The notes under the pieces: model-generated | Seen by the model: the letters and a program-made list of their open reading frames with translations, nothing else | Databases searched by the model: none | Told to the model about the DNA's origin: nothing | Shown here: in pieces, positions 43,694-52,583 of the stretch | Numbering within the stretch: position 1 is the stretch's first letter | How the letters are laid out: every line of letters begins with the position of its first letter | Program-made: the position numbers and the translations under genes | Source: Streptomyces sp. NBC_01216 | GTDB lineage: Bacteria; Actinomycetota; Actinomycetes; Streptomycetales; Streptomycetaceae | Direction: 5' to 3' | Assembly: GCF_035994945.1 (NCBI RefSeq) | Contig: NZ_CP108677.1 | Location: 6,014,001 to 6,078,000, forward strand | Length of the DNA: 64,000 bases

Positions 43694-44200
43694 GGCGTGT
43701 CAGGAACCGGCCGGTTCTTCCCGCGCGAAGCGGTTCCGGGCGAGGCGGTCCGCGACGGTCCGAGGCCGCAGCCTGGACGGGTGCGCCGGGTGCAGGCCGC
43801 ACCGCTCCGCCCCCACGGGGGCGGGCCGACCGACGACGCGGACCCGCTGGTGCTCCGCCACGACCGCGTGCCGGTGGCGGCGCAGCCCGCCGAACCCGGG
43901 CTGCGCCGTACCCGGCCCGCATCCTCCCCTCACCGGTGAGCGACGGGTTTCCTGAGGCCGGCGTCGCCCGCCCTGCCAGGGAGTGTCGGGCAGATCCGCA
44001 GGGCGGGCGACGCGGAGCGGACCGCCGCACTGTAAGGGGGGGAGCCGGCGGCCCTGTCGCCTTTCGGCGAGGGAGTTCAGTCAACCGGCGGGCCGCACGG
44101 GGCGACAGAGCGCGCGGACCCGGGGAACGGGCACTTCGTTCACACCCCGTGCGAAACCGCTCTCCACTACGCTGTCCCGCACCGCATCACCGGAGGGGCC
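43694..44200. other. Intergenic region before the NsdA-like regulator
   Basis: About 500 bp without a supported gene. Short Arg/Pro-rich frames occur on both strands (a 77-codon minus frame at 43700-43933 is the cleanest) but none has a credible ribosome binding site or domain. The end holds TACGCT (44168-44173) as a -10 candidate and GGAGGGG before the next ATG. Confidence 0.4.
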
Positions 44201-45538
44201 ATGCAGCCCAACACCCTGCTCGACGCCCTGCTCGACGAGGCGGGCGTCTCCCACGCCGGTCTCGCCGCGCACGTGAACCAGGCGGGTCGTTCCCGGGGCC
44301 TGGCCCTGCGCTACGAACACACCGCCGTGGCACGCTGGCTGAAAGGGCAACGGCCGCGCGGTCAGGTACCCGACCTGATCTGCGAGGTGCTGGCGGCACG
44401 GCTGCACCGCGCGGTCACCCTCGACGACATCGGCCTCGGCGTACCGGGGGCCGCCGCCCCGCAGGGTTCCCCGCTGTCCGGGTTCGTCGAGCGGGCCACA
44501 GCGCTGTGGCGTTCCGACGCGCAACAACGTCCTCACCTGCTCGGGGCGCAGGCCGTCACGGGCACACCCGCGGTCATGCCGGTCTGGGAGTGGGAGAATC
44601 CGCCCGAGGACGCCGACGTCTCCCGGGACGGCCTCACCCGGGTCTCGACGGCCGACATCACGATGCTCGGCGCGGCGCGTGCGCACTACGAGCAGATGTA
44701 CCGCAAGGCCGGGGGCATCGCGACGCGGGCGCGGATCGCCGGCTTCCTCAACTCCGAGACGGCGCCACTGCTCCGGGGTTCCTACAGCGACGGCCTGGGC
44801 CGCCGACTGCACCGGGCCACCGGCGGGCTGGTCGCGGTGGCCGGGATCTGCGCCTACGACTCGGACGCCCTGGGCCTCGCCCAGCGCTACTTCCACCAGG
44901 CGCTGCGGCTGGCCAAGGCGAGTGGCGACCGTGGACTCGGCGCCTATGTGATCGCGCTGCTCGTCAACCAGTCTCTGTTCATGGGGGAGTACCGGCAGGC
45001 GGTGGCCTTCGCGGAGGCGGCGCTGCGCTCGGCCAGGCCGGAGATCACTCCGGCGCTCGCCGCCGACCTGTCGGCGATGCAGGCGAAGGCGTACGCCCAT
45101 CTCGGCGACGGGACGGCCGCGTTGGGCTGCATCCGGCGGGCGGAGGCGGAGGCCGTGCGGATCCGGCCCGTCCACGAGCCGGCCGAGACCGGGTATGTCC
45201 AGCCCGGCCTCGTCAACGTGCAGGTCGCCGAGGCGCTCCTCAGCCTCGGGGACCTGCCGGCGGCCCGGGAGCACGCTCTCGCGGCGGTGGGGACCCCGGC
45301 CCACGACCGCGGCAGGGTGCACCGGCTCGCGATGCTCTGTCAGATCGAACTGCGGCAGGGGGACGCCGACGAGGCGGCGCGGATCGCGGTGGAGATGACC
45401 GAGCGCGCGCGGGGGATGGAGTCGCAGCGGCTGCGTGACCGGCTGCGGCTGGTGAGGGAGCGTCTGCTGGCCGCCGACTGCGCGGACGCGCGTGAGGCCG
45501 CGGAGCTCGTCGAAGGGGCGCTGCGCGTTCCCCTGTGA
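44201..45538 (+). CDS. HTH/TPR regulatory protein, NsdA-like
   Basis: A 445-aa protein. The N-terminal 75 residues form a helix-turn-helix-like region (MQPNTLLDALLDEAGVSHAG, LRYEHTAVARWLKGQRPRGQ), and from about 130 to the end come helical repeats of the TPR type (AYDSDALGLAQRYFHQALRL, YRQAVAFAEAALRSAR, AQKAYAHLG-like units). The layout matches Streptomyces regulators such as NsdA that influence sporulation and antibiotic production, but it may not be NsdA itself. ATG at 44201 follows GGAGGGG. The NUDIX gene 51 nt downstream is probably cotranscribed. Confidence 0.78.
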   Translation: MQPNTLLDALLDEAGVSHAGLAAHVNQAGRSRGLALRYEHTAVARWLKGQRPRGQVPDLICEVLAARLHRAVTLDDIGLGVPGAAAPQGSPLSGFVERATALWRSDAQQRPHLLGAQAVTGTPAVMPVWEWENPPEDADVSRDGLTRVSTADITMLGAARAHYEQMYRKAGGIATRARIAGFLNSETAPLLRGSYSDGLGRRLHRATGGLVAVAGICAYDSDALGLAQRYFHQALRLAKASGDRGLGAYVIALLVNQSLFMGEYRQAVAFAEAALRSARPEITPALAADLSAMQAKAYAHLGDGTAALGCIRRAEAEAVRIRPVHEPAETGYVQPGLVNVQVAEALLSLGDLPAAREHALAAVGTPAHDRGRVHRLAMLCQIELRQGDADEAARIAVEMTERARGMESQRLRDRLRLVRERLLAADCADAREAAELVEGALRVPL

Positions 45539-45558
45539 GTCCGCTGCTGCTGCCATAT

Positions 45559-45584
45559 TGCCACCGACCAATCGGAAGGTGGCA
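45559..45584. promoter_or_regulatory. Inverted repeat upstream of the NUDIX gene
   Basis: TGCCACC (45559-45565) and GGTGGCA (45578-45584) are perfect inverses with a 12-nt spacer. The right arm overlaps the ribosome binding site (AAGGTGG), so protein binding or RNA folding here would affect translation. Confidence 0.35.
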
Positions 45585-45589
45585 GAAAC

Positions 45590-46120
45590 ATGCAGTGGAC
45601 GAAACTAAGTGAACAAGCGGTGTACGAGAACCGCTGGTTCCAGGTGAACCTCGCGGACGTCGTCATCCCGGACGGCCGCCACCTGGACCACTATCTGATC
45701 CGCCTGCGCCCGGTGGCCGTCGCGACCGTCGTCAACGAGGCCAACGAGGTGCTGATGCTCTGGCGCCACCGCTTCATCACCGACAGCTGGGGCTGGGAAC
45801 TGGCCGCCGGTGTCGTCGAGGACGGCGAGTCCGTCGCCTCGGCCGCCGCCCGGGAGATGGAGGAGGAGACGGGCTGGCGCCCTGGGCCGCTGCGTCATCT
45901 GCTCACGGTGGAACCGTCGAACGGCCTCACCGATGCCCGGCACCATCTCTACTGGACGGAGGAGGCCACCTACATCGGACCTCCCGAGGACGACTTCGAG
46001 TCGTCGCGGCGGGAGTGGATACCGCTCAAGCTGGTCCCGGACATGATCTCCCGGGGGGAGATCCCGGCCGCGAGCATGGCGGCCGGGCTGCTGATGCTGC
46101 ACCACATCAGGCTCGGCTGA
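45590..46120 (+). CDS. NUDIX hydrolase
   Basis: A 176-aa protein with a complete Nudix box beginning GVVEDGESVASAAAREMEEE (about residues 79-101), whose glutamates bind the catalytic metal. The fold and length match ADP-ribose/nucleotide-sugar pyrophosphatases (LIRLRPVAVATVVNEANEVLMLWRHRF at the start of the domain). The substrate cannot be told from sequence. ATG at 45590. Confidence 0.92.
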   Translation: MQWTKLSEQAVYENRWFQVNLADVVIPDGRHLDHYLIRLRPVAVATVVNEANEVLMLWRHRFITDSWGWELAAGVVEDGESVASAAAREMEEETGWRPGPLRHLLTVEPSNGLTDARHHLYWTEEATYIGPPEDDFESSRREWIPLKLVPDMISRGEIPAASMAAGLLMLHHIRLG

Positions 46121-46154
46121 GCACCGGCTGGGCCGAGGACCGGCTCCGCGCGGC

Positions 46155-46193
46155 GCCGGCCGGTCCGCCCCTGTGCGGGGGGACGGGCCGGCC
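46155..46193. terminator. Shared terminator between convergent NUDIX and HBD genes
   Basis: An imperfect 17-bp stem (46155-46171 with 46176-46193) closes on TGTG. It lies between two convergent stop codons and can serve both strands. Confidence 0.5.
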
Positions 46194-46242
46194 GGACGGC
46201 GGTTGCGGGAGCACGGCCGGGGGCCGCGCGCCGGACGGTCCG

Positions 46243-47115
46243 TCAGGCGTACGGGTAGAAGCCCGAACCCGTCTTGCGACCGAGCCGCCCCGCGTCCACC
46301 ATCCGCTGGAGCAGCGGGGGAGCGGCGTACAGCGGCTCCTTGAACTCGCTGTACATCGAGTCGGCGATCGAGGCGATGGTGTCCAGGCCGATCAGGTCCG
46401 ACAGCTTCAGCGGGCCCATGGGGTGGGCGCAGCCGAACTCCATGCCGTTGTCGATGTCCTCGCGGCTGGCGATGCCCGACTCGAACATCCGGATCGCGGA
46501 GAGCAGGTACGGCACCAGCAGCGCGTTGACCACGAAACCGGAACGGTCCTGTGCGCGGATCGCGTGCTTGCCCAGCACCTTCTCCGCGAACATCTGCGCC
46601 CGGCTGATGGTGCCCTCGGAGGTGGTGAGGGCCGGGATCAGCTCGACGAGCTTCTGCACCGGGGCCGGGTTGAAGAAGTGGATGCCGATGACCTGGTCGG
46701 GACGTGCGGTCGCCACGGCCAGCTTCACCAGCGGGATGGAAGAGGTGTTCGAGGCCAGGATCGCGTCGGGACGCGTCATGACCTGGTCGAGCACCTGGAA
46801 GATCTCGGTCTTCACCTGCTCGTTCTCCACGACGGCCTCGATGACGAGGTCGCGGTCGGCGAACTCGCCCAGGTCGGTGGTGAAGCTGAGCCGCGCCAGC
46901 GTCTCGTCCCGCTCCTCCTCGCTGATCTTGCCGCGTTCGGCGGCCTTCGACAGCGAGTTGTAGAGCCGCGTGCGACCGATCTCCAGCGCCTCGCCGGTGG
47001 TCTCCGCGACCATCACCTCGAGGCCGCTGCGGGCACACACCTCAGCGATGCCCGCGCCCATCTGGCCGCAGCCCACCACTCCGACGCGCTCAATGTCGGC
47101 CATGGAGTCCGTCAC
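46243..47115 (-). CDS. 3-hydroxybutyryl-CoA dehydrogenase
   Basis: A protein of about 290 aa of the 3-hydroxyacyl-CoA dehydrogenase family. The Rossmann motif VGVVGCGQMGAGIAEV is near the N-terminus. SNTSSIP, the catalytic His in GIHFFNPAPVQKLVELI and NRV-like RSGFVVNALLVPYL complete the active site, and the C-terminal domain ends KTGSGFYPYA. It interconverts 3-hydroxybutyryl-CoA and acetoacetyl-CoA, for fatty acid or butyrate metabolism. GTG at 47115 has AAGG upstream; ATG at 47103 is the alternative. Confidence 0.94.
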   Translation of the reverse strand: MTDSMADIERVGVVGCGQMGAGIAEVCARSGLEVMVAETTGEALEIGRTRLYNSLSKAAERGKISEEERDETLARLSFTTDLGEFADRDLVIEAVVENEQVKTEIFQVLDQVMTRPDAILASNTSSIPLVKLAVATARPDQVIGIHFFNPAPVQKLVELIPALTTSEGTISRAQMFAEKVLGKHAIRAQDRSGFVVNALLVPYLLSAIRMFESGIASREDIDNGMEFGCAHPMGPLKLSDLIGLDTIASIADSMYSEFKEPLYAAPPLLQRMVDAGRLGRKTGSGFYPYA

Positions 47116-47275
47116 CTCGTGCCTTTCGCTCTTCTCTGGCGGCGGGCCCCGTGTGATTCCGGTGCGTCCGCCTCGACCACACGACGGTACTCCGCATCTA
47201 CCGATGATCGATCGCCCCGGGGTGGGCATGCTGTCCGGGTAGCTGTGACGTATCCGACACATGAGGGGTGACAAA

Positions 47276-48523
47276 GTGTGTCCTATCGGCAGAAGAGGGT
47301 TCGTGACGGGCGCGACGGGGGCGGTGCTCGCGTGCGCCGGGCTGACCGGCGCCTCCGCGCGCACCACCGCCCCCGGGTCCGGCGTGGGAGCACGCCGGAC
47401 CCGGGAGTTCCGGGGCATGTGGCTGGCGACGGTCGCCAACCGCGACTGGCCCTCGCGCCCGGGGCTCACCGCCGGGGAGCAGCGGGCCGAACTCCTCACC
47501 CACCTGGACACGGCGGTCGCCCGCCGGCTGAACGCGGTCGTCCTCCAGGTCCGGCCCACCGCGGACGCGCTGTGGCCCTCGCCCTACGAACCGTGGGCGC
47601 AGTGCCTCACCGGCGTCCAGGGCCGTGATCCCGGCTGGGACCCGCTGGGCACGGCCGTGGAGGAAGCCCACGCGCGCGGCCTCGAACTGCACGCCTGGTT
47701 CAACCCGTATCGCATCGCACACACGGACCCCGCCCACCTGGCGCCCGGTCATCCCGCCCGGCTGAATCCCGAATGGGTCCTGCCGTACGGCGGGAAGCTC
47801 TACTACCACCCCGGGTTGCCCGAGGTCCGGCGGTTCGTCCAGGACGCCATGCTGGACGCGGTCCGCCGCTACGACGTCGACGCCGTGCACTGGGACGACT
47901 ACTTCTACCCGTATCCGGTGGCCGGGCAGGCCCTCGACGACGACGCCGCGTTCGCGGAGTACGGCGGGGGCTTCCCCGACAAGGCGTCCTGGCGGCGGAA
48001 CAACGTCGATCTGCTGGTCTCCGAGACGGCCGGCCGGATCAGGGCACTCGGGCGGCGGGTGGGCTTCGGCGTGAGCCCTTTCGGTGTCTGGCGCAACGCC
48101 ACCACCGATCCCGAGGGCTCGGACACCCGGGCCGGCGTACAGAGTTACGACGACCTGTACGCCGACACCAGGAGATGGGTCAGGGAGGGCTGGATCGACT
48201 ACATCGTCCCGCAGGTGTACTGGAACATCGGGTTCGCCGCCGCCGACTACGCCGCTCTGGTGCCGTGGTGGGACGGGGTCGTCCGCGGCACCGGCGTGGG
48301 CCTCTACATCGGCGAGGCGCTCCACAAGTGCGGTGACCCGGCCCAGCCCGCGGCCTGGCAGGACCCCCGGGAGCTGTCCCGGCACCTCACGCTCGCCGCC
48401 CGGTACGACGGCGTGCGCGGACACTGCTACTTCTCCGCGAAGGAGGTCGGCGTGGACCGCGACGGTGCGATGGACCTCGTGGTCGCCGACCACTATCCGG
48501 CCAGGGCCCGGCCGCCGCGCTGA
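47276..48523 (+). CDS. Family 10-like glycoside hydrolase (DUF187/GHL10), Tat-exported
   Basis: A 415-aa secreted protein. The N-terminus MCPIGRRGFVTGATGAVLAC carries a twin-arginine motif and a hydrophobic stretch ending in a possible lipobox (VLAC), so it may be a Tat-exported lipoprotein. The GHL10 domain (about 40-390) shows REFRGMWLATVANRDWPS, NAVVLQVRPTADALWPSPYEPW, LHAWFNPYRIAH and AVHWDDYFYPYP, the last with paired Asp that may be catalytic. Family members act on cell-wall or extracellular glycans. GTG at 47276 follows GAGGGG by 6 nt. Confidence 0.85.
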   Translation: MCPIGRRGFVTGATGAVLACAGLTGASARTTAPGSGVGARRTREFRGMWLATVANRDWPSRPGLTAGEQRAELLTHLDTAVARRLNAVVLQVRPTADALWPSPYEPWAQCLTGVQGRDPGWDPLGTAVEEAHARGLELHAWFNPYRIAHTDPAHLAPGHPARLNPEWVLPYGGKLYYHPGLPEVRRFVQDAMLDAVRRYDVDAVHWDDYFYPYPVAGQALDDDAAFAEYGGGFPDKASWRRNNVDLLVSETAGRIRALGRRVGFGVSPFGVWRNATTDPEGSDTRAGVQSYDDLYADTRRWVREGWIDYIVPQVYWNIGFAAADYAALVPWWDGVVRGTGVGLYIGEALHKCGDPAQPAAWQDPRELSRHLTLAARYDGVRGHCYFSAKEVGVDRDGAMDLVVADHYPARARPPR

Positions 48524-48604
48524 CGGCCCCGGTCGGCGGCGGCCCCGCGCGCCGCGCTCCGGCACCCGCACGTGGGCCCGGAGTGCCGCCCGGAGCCGTT
48601 CCGC

Positions 48605-48799
48605 TCAGGTCTTCTCGTGATGGCGTACGACGGTGTCCGGGCCCGGTGCCATCAGGGCCTCGTGCCCGTCGTCGTCGAACCGCACGCGGTACGGGGGAGT
48701 GCCGTTCTCGCCCAGTACCTCCATGACCTCGGCCGTACGGTCGTGATGACCGACGGTCCGGCCGTGCACCAGCAGCTTGTCGCCCTTGCTCGCTTGCAT
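48605..48799 (-). CDS. DUF1918 protein
   Basis: A 64-aa protein, MQASKGDKLLVHGRTVGHHD followed by RTAEVMEVLGENGTPPYRVRFDDDGHE. This is a DUF1918 domain, a small beta barrel. The function is unknown; members often appear alone or as tails on other proteins. ATG at 48799 with GAGG upstream. Confidence 0.85.
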   Translation of the reverse strand: MQASKGDKLLVHGRTVGHHDRTAEVMEVLGENGTPPYRVRFDDDGHEALMAPGPDTVVRHHEKT

Positions 48800-48892
48800 C
48801 GGGTGGCCTCCTCGCGGCCGGGCTTGTCGTACTTCGCAGTCTACGTCCGGGAGGGTGACCCGCGTCACTTCGGCGACCGGCCCGCCGGTTGC

Positions 48893-49816
48893 TCAGCTCC
48901 GTGCGCGCTGAGTCACGGCGATGCAGGCCAGGACCGCGACGGCGGCGGCCGGCGCGGCCGGCGACAGGCGCTCATCCAGCAGTGATACCGACCAGACCAG
49001 CGTCAGCAGCGGCTGCGCGAGCTGGAGCTGGCTGGCCTTGGCGATGCCGATCGCCGCCATGCCGCGATACCAGACGTACATTCCGGCGAAGGTCGACACG
49101 GCCGCCACCCAGGCCAGCCCGGCCATCCCGTGGGCGTTCAGCCGCACCGGCTCCACGCTCAGGGCGACGACCGTTCCGGCCGCCATGACCGGCAGGCAGA
49201 GGACCAGGGCCCAGCCGATGACCTGCCAGCCCGGCATGTGCCGTGCGAGTCGGCCGCCCTCGGTGTAGCCGGCCGCGCAGACGAGGAGCGCGCCGAAGAG
49301 GTGGAGGTCACCGGCCGACGGCGCCCCACCGCTCTCGGCCAGCGTGAAGCCGATGACGACGGCCGCGCCCGCGAAGGCCGCGGTCCAGAACGCTCGGGAG
49401 GGGCGGCGGCCGGTGCGCAGGGCGGCGAAGGCCGCCGTGGTGAGCGGCAGCAGGCCCACGACGACGGCCGCGTGCGAGGTGGTGGAGGTCTGGAGGGCGA
49501 GGCTGGTCAGCAGCGGGAAACCGATCACCACGCCGCCGGCGACGACGGCGAGCCCAGCCCAGTGCCGGCGGTCGGGCAGCGGTACCCGCAGTGCGAGCAG
49601 GAACGCCCCGGCGATCACTGCCGCCAGCGTGGAGCGCAGTGTGACCAGCGACCACGGTCCGAAACTCTCCAGCCCCCACACGGTCGAGGGGAAGGTGAGC
49701 GAGAAGCCGACGACGCCGAGTCCCGCGAGAAGGGTTCCACTGCGCTGGGCGGGCCCGAGGTCCGCACCGCTGACCGCTATCGCGCTGGGTCGAGTAACGC
49801 TATCCTGTGCTGTCAT
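48893..49816 (-). CDS. EamA/DMT-family transporter
   Basis: A 307-aa protein with ten membrane helices in two EamA repeats (about 20-145 and 165-300). Examples are LGVVGFSLTFPSTVWGLESF in the first and MYVWYRGMAAIGIAKASQLQ in the second. The family exports metabolites and amino acids. Its ATG (49814-49816 on this strand) overlaps the start codon of the divergent MocR gene inside one CATG, so MocR is its likely regulator and both promoters must lie in the opposite reading frame. Confidence 0.88.
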   Translation of the reverse strand: MTAQDSVTRPSAIAVSGADLGPAQRSGTLLAGLGVVGFSLTFPSTVWGLESFGPWSLVTLRSTLAAVIAGAFLLALRVPLPDRRHWAGLAVVAGGVVIGFPLLTSLALQTSTTSHAAVVVGLLPLTTAAFAALRTGRRPSRAFWTAAFAGAAVVIGFTLAESGGAPSAGDLHLFGALLVCAAGYTEGGRLARHMPGWQVIGWALVLCLPVMAAGTVVALSVEPVRLNAHGMAGLAWVAAVSTFAGMYVWYRGMAAIGIAKASQLQLAQPLLTLVWSVSLLDERLSPAAPAAAVAVLACIAVTQRARS

Positions 49817-49827
49817 GTCTGAGCGTA
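49801..49827. promoter_or_regulatory. Face-to-face promoters overlapping two start codons
   Basis: For the plus gene, TATCCT (49801-49806) is 8 nt before the ATG at 49815. For the minus gene, TACGCT (49827-49822 on the minus strand) is 5 nt before its ATG at 49816. Each -10 box lies inside the other gene. No ribosome binding sites are present. Confidence 0.5.
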
Positions 49828-51251
49828 GCAGTGTTGCTGAACTGGCTAAATCACTCAAAGCGGAGCTTGACCGCTACTCTCCTGGTGGAAAGCTGCCGTC
49901 GAGTCGCGCCCTGGTCGAGCGCTACCGCGTCTCCCCGGTGACGGTCACCCGGGCCCTCGCCCAGCTCGCCGCCGAAGGGCTGGTCGTCACCCGCCCCGGC
50001 GCCGGCGCCTTCCGGGCCGCGCCCCGCACTCCGACCCCGGCGGTGGGGGACACCTCCTGGCAGGAGGTCGCGCTCAGCGCCGACAGCGCCACCGAACTCG
50101 TCCCGCGGGCCGTCGACGCCTCCGGCGTGCTGGTCACCCTCACGGCGCCACCGCCGGGCGTGATCGAGTTCAACGGCGGATACCTCCATCCCTCGCTCCA
50201 GCCCGAGCGGGCCCTCGCCGCAGCCCTGGCACGCGCCGGCCGCCGCCCCGGCGCCTGGAGCAGGCCGCCCATGGACGGACTGCCCGAACTGCGGGAGTGG
50301 TTCGCCCGGGAGATCGGCGGACGCGTCACGGCGGCCGACGTTCTGATCACCGCCGGCGGCCAGTCCGCGATCACCACCGCCCTGCACGCACTCGCCCCGC
50401 CGGGCACGCCCGTCCTCGTCGAGTCCCCCACCTATCCCGGGATGCTCGCGGTCGCCCGGGCCTCCGGCCTGCGCCCCGTGCCCGTGCCCGCGGACGCCGA
50501 CGGTGTCCGCCCGGACCTCCTGGAGGCGGCCTTCCGTGCCACCGGAGCCCGGGTCCTCGTCTGCCAGCCGCTGTTCCAGAACCCGACCGGGGCCGTGCTC
50601 ACCGTCGAACGGCGCCGCGCGGTCGTCGCCATCGCCCGTGCCGCCGGGGCCTTCGTCGTCGAGGACGACTTCGCACGCCGTCTCGTGCACGAGGACGCGC
50701 CCCCACCGCCCCCGCCGCTGGCCGCCGAGGATCCGGACGGCGTCGTCGTCCACGTCTGCTCGCTGACCAAGGCGACCTCGCCGAGCCTGCGGGTAGGCGC
50801 ACTCGCGGCCCGCGGCCCGGTCCTGGAACGCCTCCGCGCCATCCAGGTCGTCGACACCTTCTTCGTCCCGCGCCCCCTCCAGGAGGCCGCCCTGGAACTC
50901 GTCGGCTCACCCGCCTGGAGCCGCCACCTGCGCGCCGTCGCACAGGAACTGAGAAGCCGCCGGGACGGTATGACCGGGGCGCTCGCCCTGCACCTGCCCG
51001 AACTGACGCTGTCCCCCGTCCCCTCCGGCGGCTACCACCTCTGGCTCCGGCTGCCCGACGGCGTACCCGAGTCGGCCCTCCACGCCACCGCCCTGCGCAC
51101 GGGCGTGGCCATCGCCCCCGGCCGCCCGTACTTCTGCGCCGAGCCGCCCGCCGGGCACGTCCGCCTGAGCTTCGCGGGCGTGGCCGGCCCGGTGGAGATC
51201 GCCGAGGGCGTGCGCCGGCTGCGGACCGCGCTGGACGAACTCGGCGGATGA
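49815..51251 (+). CDS. MocR-type regulator (GntR HTH fused to aminotransferase fold)
   Basis: A 478-aa protein. The N-terminal GntR winged helix (about 1-75) contains SSRALVERYRVSPVTVTRAL. The rest is a fold-type I aminotransferase domain with ADVLITAGGQSAITTALHAL, VLVCQPLFQNPTGAVL and the PLP-lysine region VCSLTKATSPSLRVG. MocR proteins sense PLP or amino-acid ligands and usually control a divergent gene; here the EamA exporter fits. Start codons of the two genes overlap. Confidence 0.92.
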   Translation: MSERSSVAELAKSLKAELDRYSPGGKLPSSRALVERYRVSPVTVTRALAQLAAEGLVVTRPGAGAFRAAPRTPTPAVGDTSWQEVALSADSATELVPRAVDASGVLVTLTAPPPGVIEFNGGYLHPSLQPERALAAALARAGRRPGAWSRPPMDGLPELREWFAREIGGRVTAADVLITAGGQSAITTALHALAPPGTPVLVESPTYPGMLAVARASGLRPVPVPADADGVRPDLLEAAFRATGARVLVCQPLFQNPTGAVLTVERRRAVVAIARAAGAFVVEDDFARRLVHEDAPPPPPPLAAEDPDGVVVHVCSLTKATSPSLRVGALAARGPVLERLRAIQVVDTFFVPRPLQEAALELVGSPAWSRHLRAVAQELRSRRDGMTGALALHLPELTLSPVPSGGYHLWLRLPDGVPESALHATALRTGVAIAPGRPYFCAEPPAGHVRLSFAGVAGPVEIAEGVRRLRTALDELGG

Positions 51252-51394
51252 GGAGGCGGGCGCCCGCGCGGCGGGACCCGGTCGCGGCACGGGTGCCGGA
51301 CGGTCCCCCGGCGCAGGGGGCACGGCGAGCCGTGAGCGTCCACCCGGCGAAACGCGCCTGACAAACGAGGCGGCCACCTGAAAACCTTCGGGCC

Positions 51395-51844
51395 ATGAGC
51401 GACGCGACCAGCATCCCCGGCCTCACGCACGGGGCCCACGAGTTCTCCGCCGACCCCGAGCGGATCGACCGGAGCCGGGTCCACCACTGGCTCTCCACCG
51501 ACTCCTACTGGGCCCTCGGCCGGTCCCGCGACACCCAGGACCGCGCCATCGACGGATCACTCAACTTCGGCGCCTATCACCGCGAGAGCGGAGAGATGAC
51601 CGCCTACGCGCGGATCGTCACCGACCGTGCCACCTTCGCGTGGCTCTGCGACGTCTACGTCGACCGGTCCGCACGCGGGACGGGGCTCGGTACGGCCTTG
51701 GTCGCCGCCGTCCGCACCCACCTGGAGCCCTACGGGCTGCGCCGCGTCATGCTGGCCACCGCCGATGCCCACGGCGTCTACGAGAAGATCGGCTTTCAGC
51801 CGCTCCAGGAGCCCGACAAATGGATGGTTCTCGGGGCGAACTGA
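51395..51844 (+). CDS. GNAT-family N-acetyltransferase
   Basis: A 149-aa GNAT protein. The acetyl-CoA-binding motif is DVYVDRSARGTGLGTALVAA (about 88-107), followed by LRRVMLATADAHGVYEKIGF. The substrate is unknown; small stand-alone GNATs modify amines, antibiotics or proteins. ATG at 51395. It is separated from the MocR gene by about 140 bp of GC-rich sequence. Confidence 0.88.
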   Translation: MSDATSIPGLTHGAHEFSADPERIDRSRVHHWLSTDSYWALGRSRDTQDRAIDGSLNFGAYHRESGEMTAYARIVTDRATFAWLCDVYVDRSARGTGLGTALVAAVRTHLEPYGLRRVMLATADAHGVYEKIGFQPLQEPDKWMVLGAN

Positions 51845-51933
51845 AGCGCCCGGCCCCGCTGACGTCACCGACAGCCGGGCCGCGTGCCGGCTAACCCTTG
51901 ACCTGCCACGCTTTCGGCCTCACGATCGCGCCC

Positions 51934-52509
51934 ATGGGTCTTCGGGTCACGCTTGTCGCGGCGGCACGCAGTTCCTCCCCGCTCGCCGAACGCTTCGACG
52001 ACGACCGGCCGCTCGACGAGACCGGCTGGTACGAGGTACAGCTCGCCGCGCACTCCCTGGTGCCGCTCGGCTCGGCCGAACTGCGTTACTGCTCGCCGAC
52101 GCCCCGCAGCCGTGCCACCGGCACGGCTCTCGGCTACGCCCCGCTCGCCCAGCCCGCCCTGCGCGACTGTGACATGGGACGCTGGCGCGGCTACACCCTC
52201 GCCGAGGTGGCGGCACAGGAACCCGCCGCCGTCGACGCCTGGATCGCCGACCCCCGGACCGCCCCGCACGGTGGAGAGAGCCTGCTCGGCTTCATCACGA
52301 GGATAGGCGGCTGGCTCGACACCCGGCCCGCCGACGACGGCGCGATCGTCGCCGTCGCCGAACCCGCCGTCGTGCGGGCCGCCCTCGTCTACGCTCTGAA
52401 GGCGCCTCCCGCCACCTACTGGAGCGTCGACGTACGGCCGCTGTCGACCGTCACCCTCACCGGCCGCCCCGGTCTGTGGAACCTCCAGCTCGCCGCGATC
52501 GCGCACTGA
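51934..52509 (+). CDS. Histidine-phosphatase-fold protein lacking catalytic histidines
   Basis: A 191-aa protein of the phosphoglycerate-mutase superfamily: RYCSPTPRSRATGTALG, DCDMGRWRGYTLAEVAAQEP and PHGGESLLGFITRIGGWL fit the fold. At the position of the RHG phosphohistidine motif it reads AARSS, and at the second catalytic His (normally SHG) it reads AEP. Both histidines are missing, so it is probably not a phosphatase and may act as a binding protein. ATG at 51934; no clear Shine-Dalgarno sequence. Confidence 0.8.
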   Translation: MGLRVTLVAAARSSSPLAERFDDDRPLDETGWYEVQLAAHSLVPLGSAELRYCSPTPRSRATGTALGYAPLAQPALRDCDMGRWRGYTLAEVAAQEPAAVDAWIADPRTAPHGGESLLGFITRIGGWLDTRPADDGAIVAVAEPAVVRAALVYALKAPPATYWSVDVRPLSTVTLTGRPGLWNLQLAAIAH

Positions 52510-52583
52510 CACCCGGCAGCCCGTGCCGCCTCCGGCGCACGCCCGCCGGACCGGGACGCCCGACCGGTTAGCCTGAGAGCACG

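Noticed and set aside
43700..43933. A 77-codon minus-strand gene after pheT
   Set aside because: Protein-like in places but no ribosome binding site and no family; left as part of the intergenic entry.
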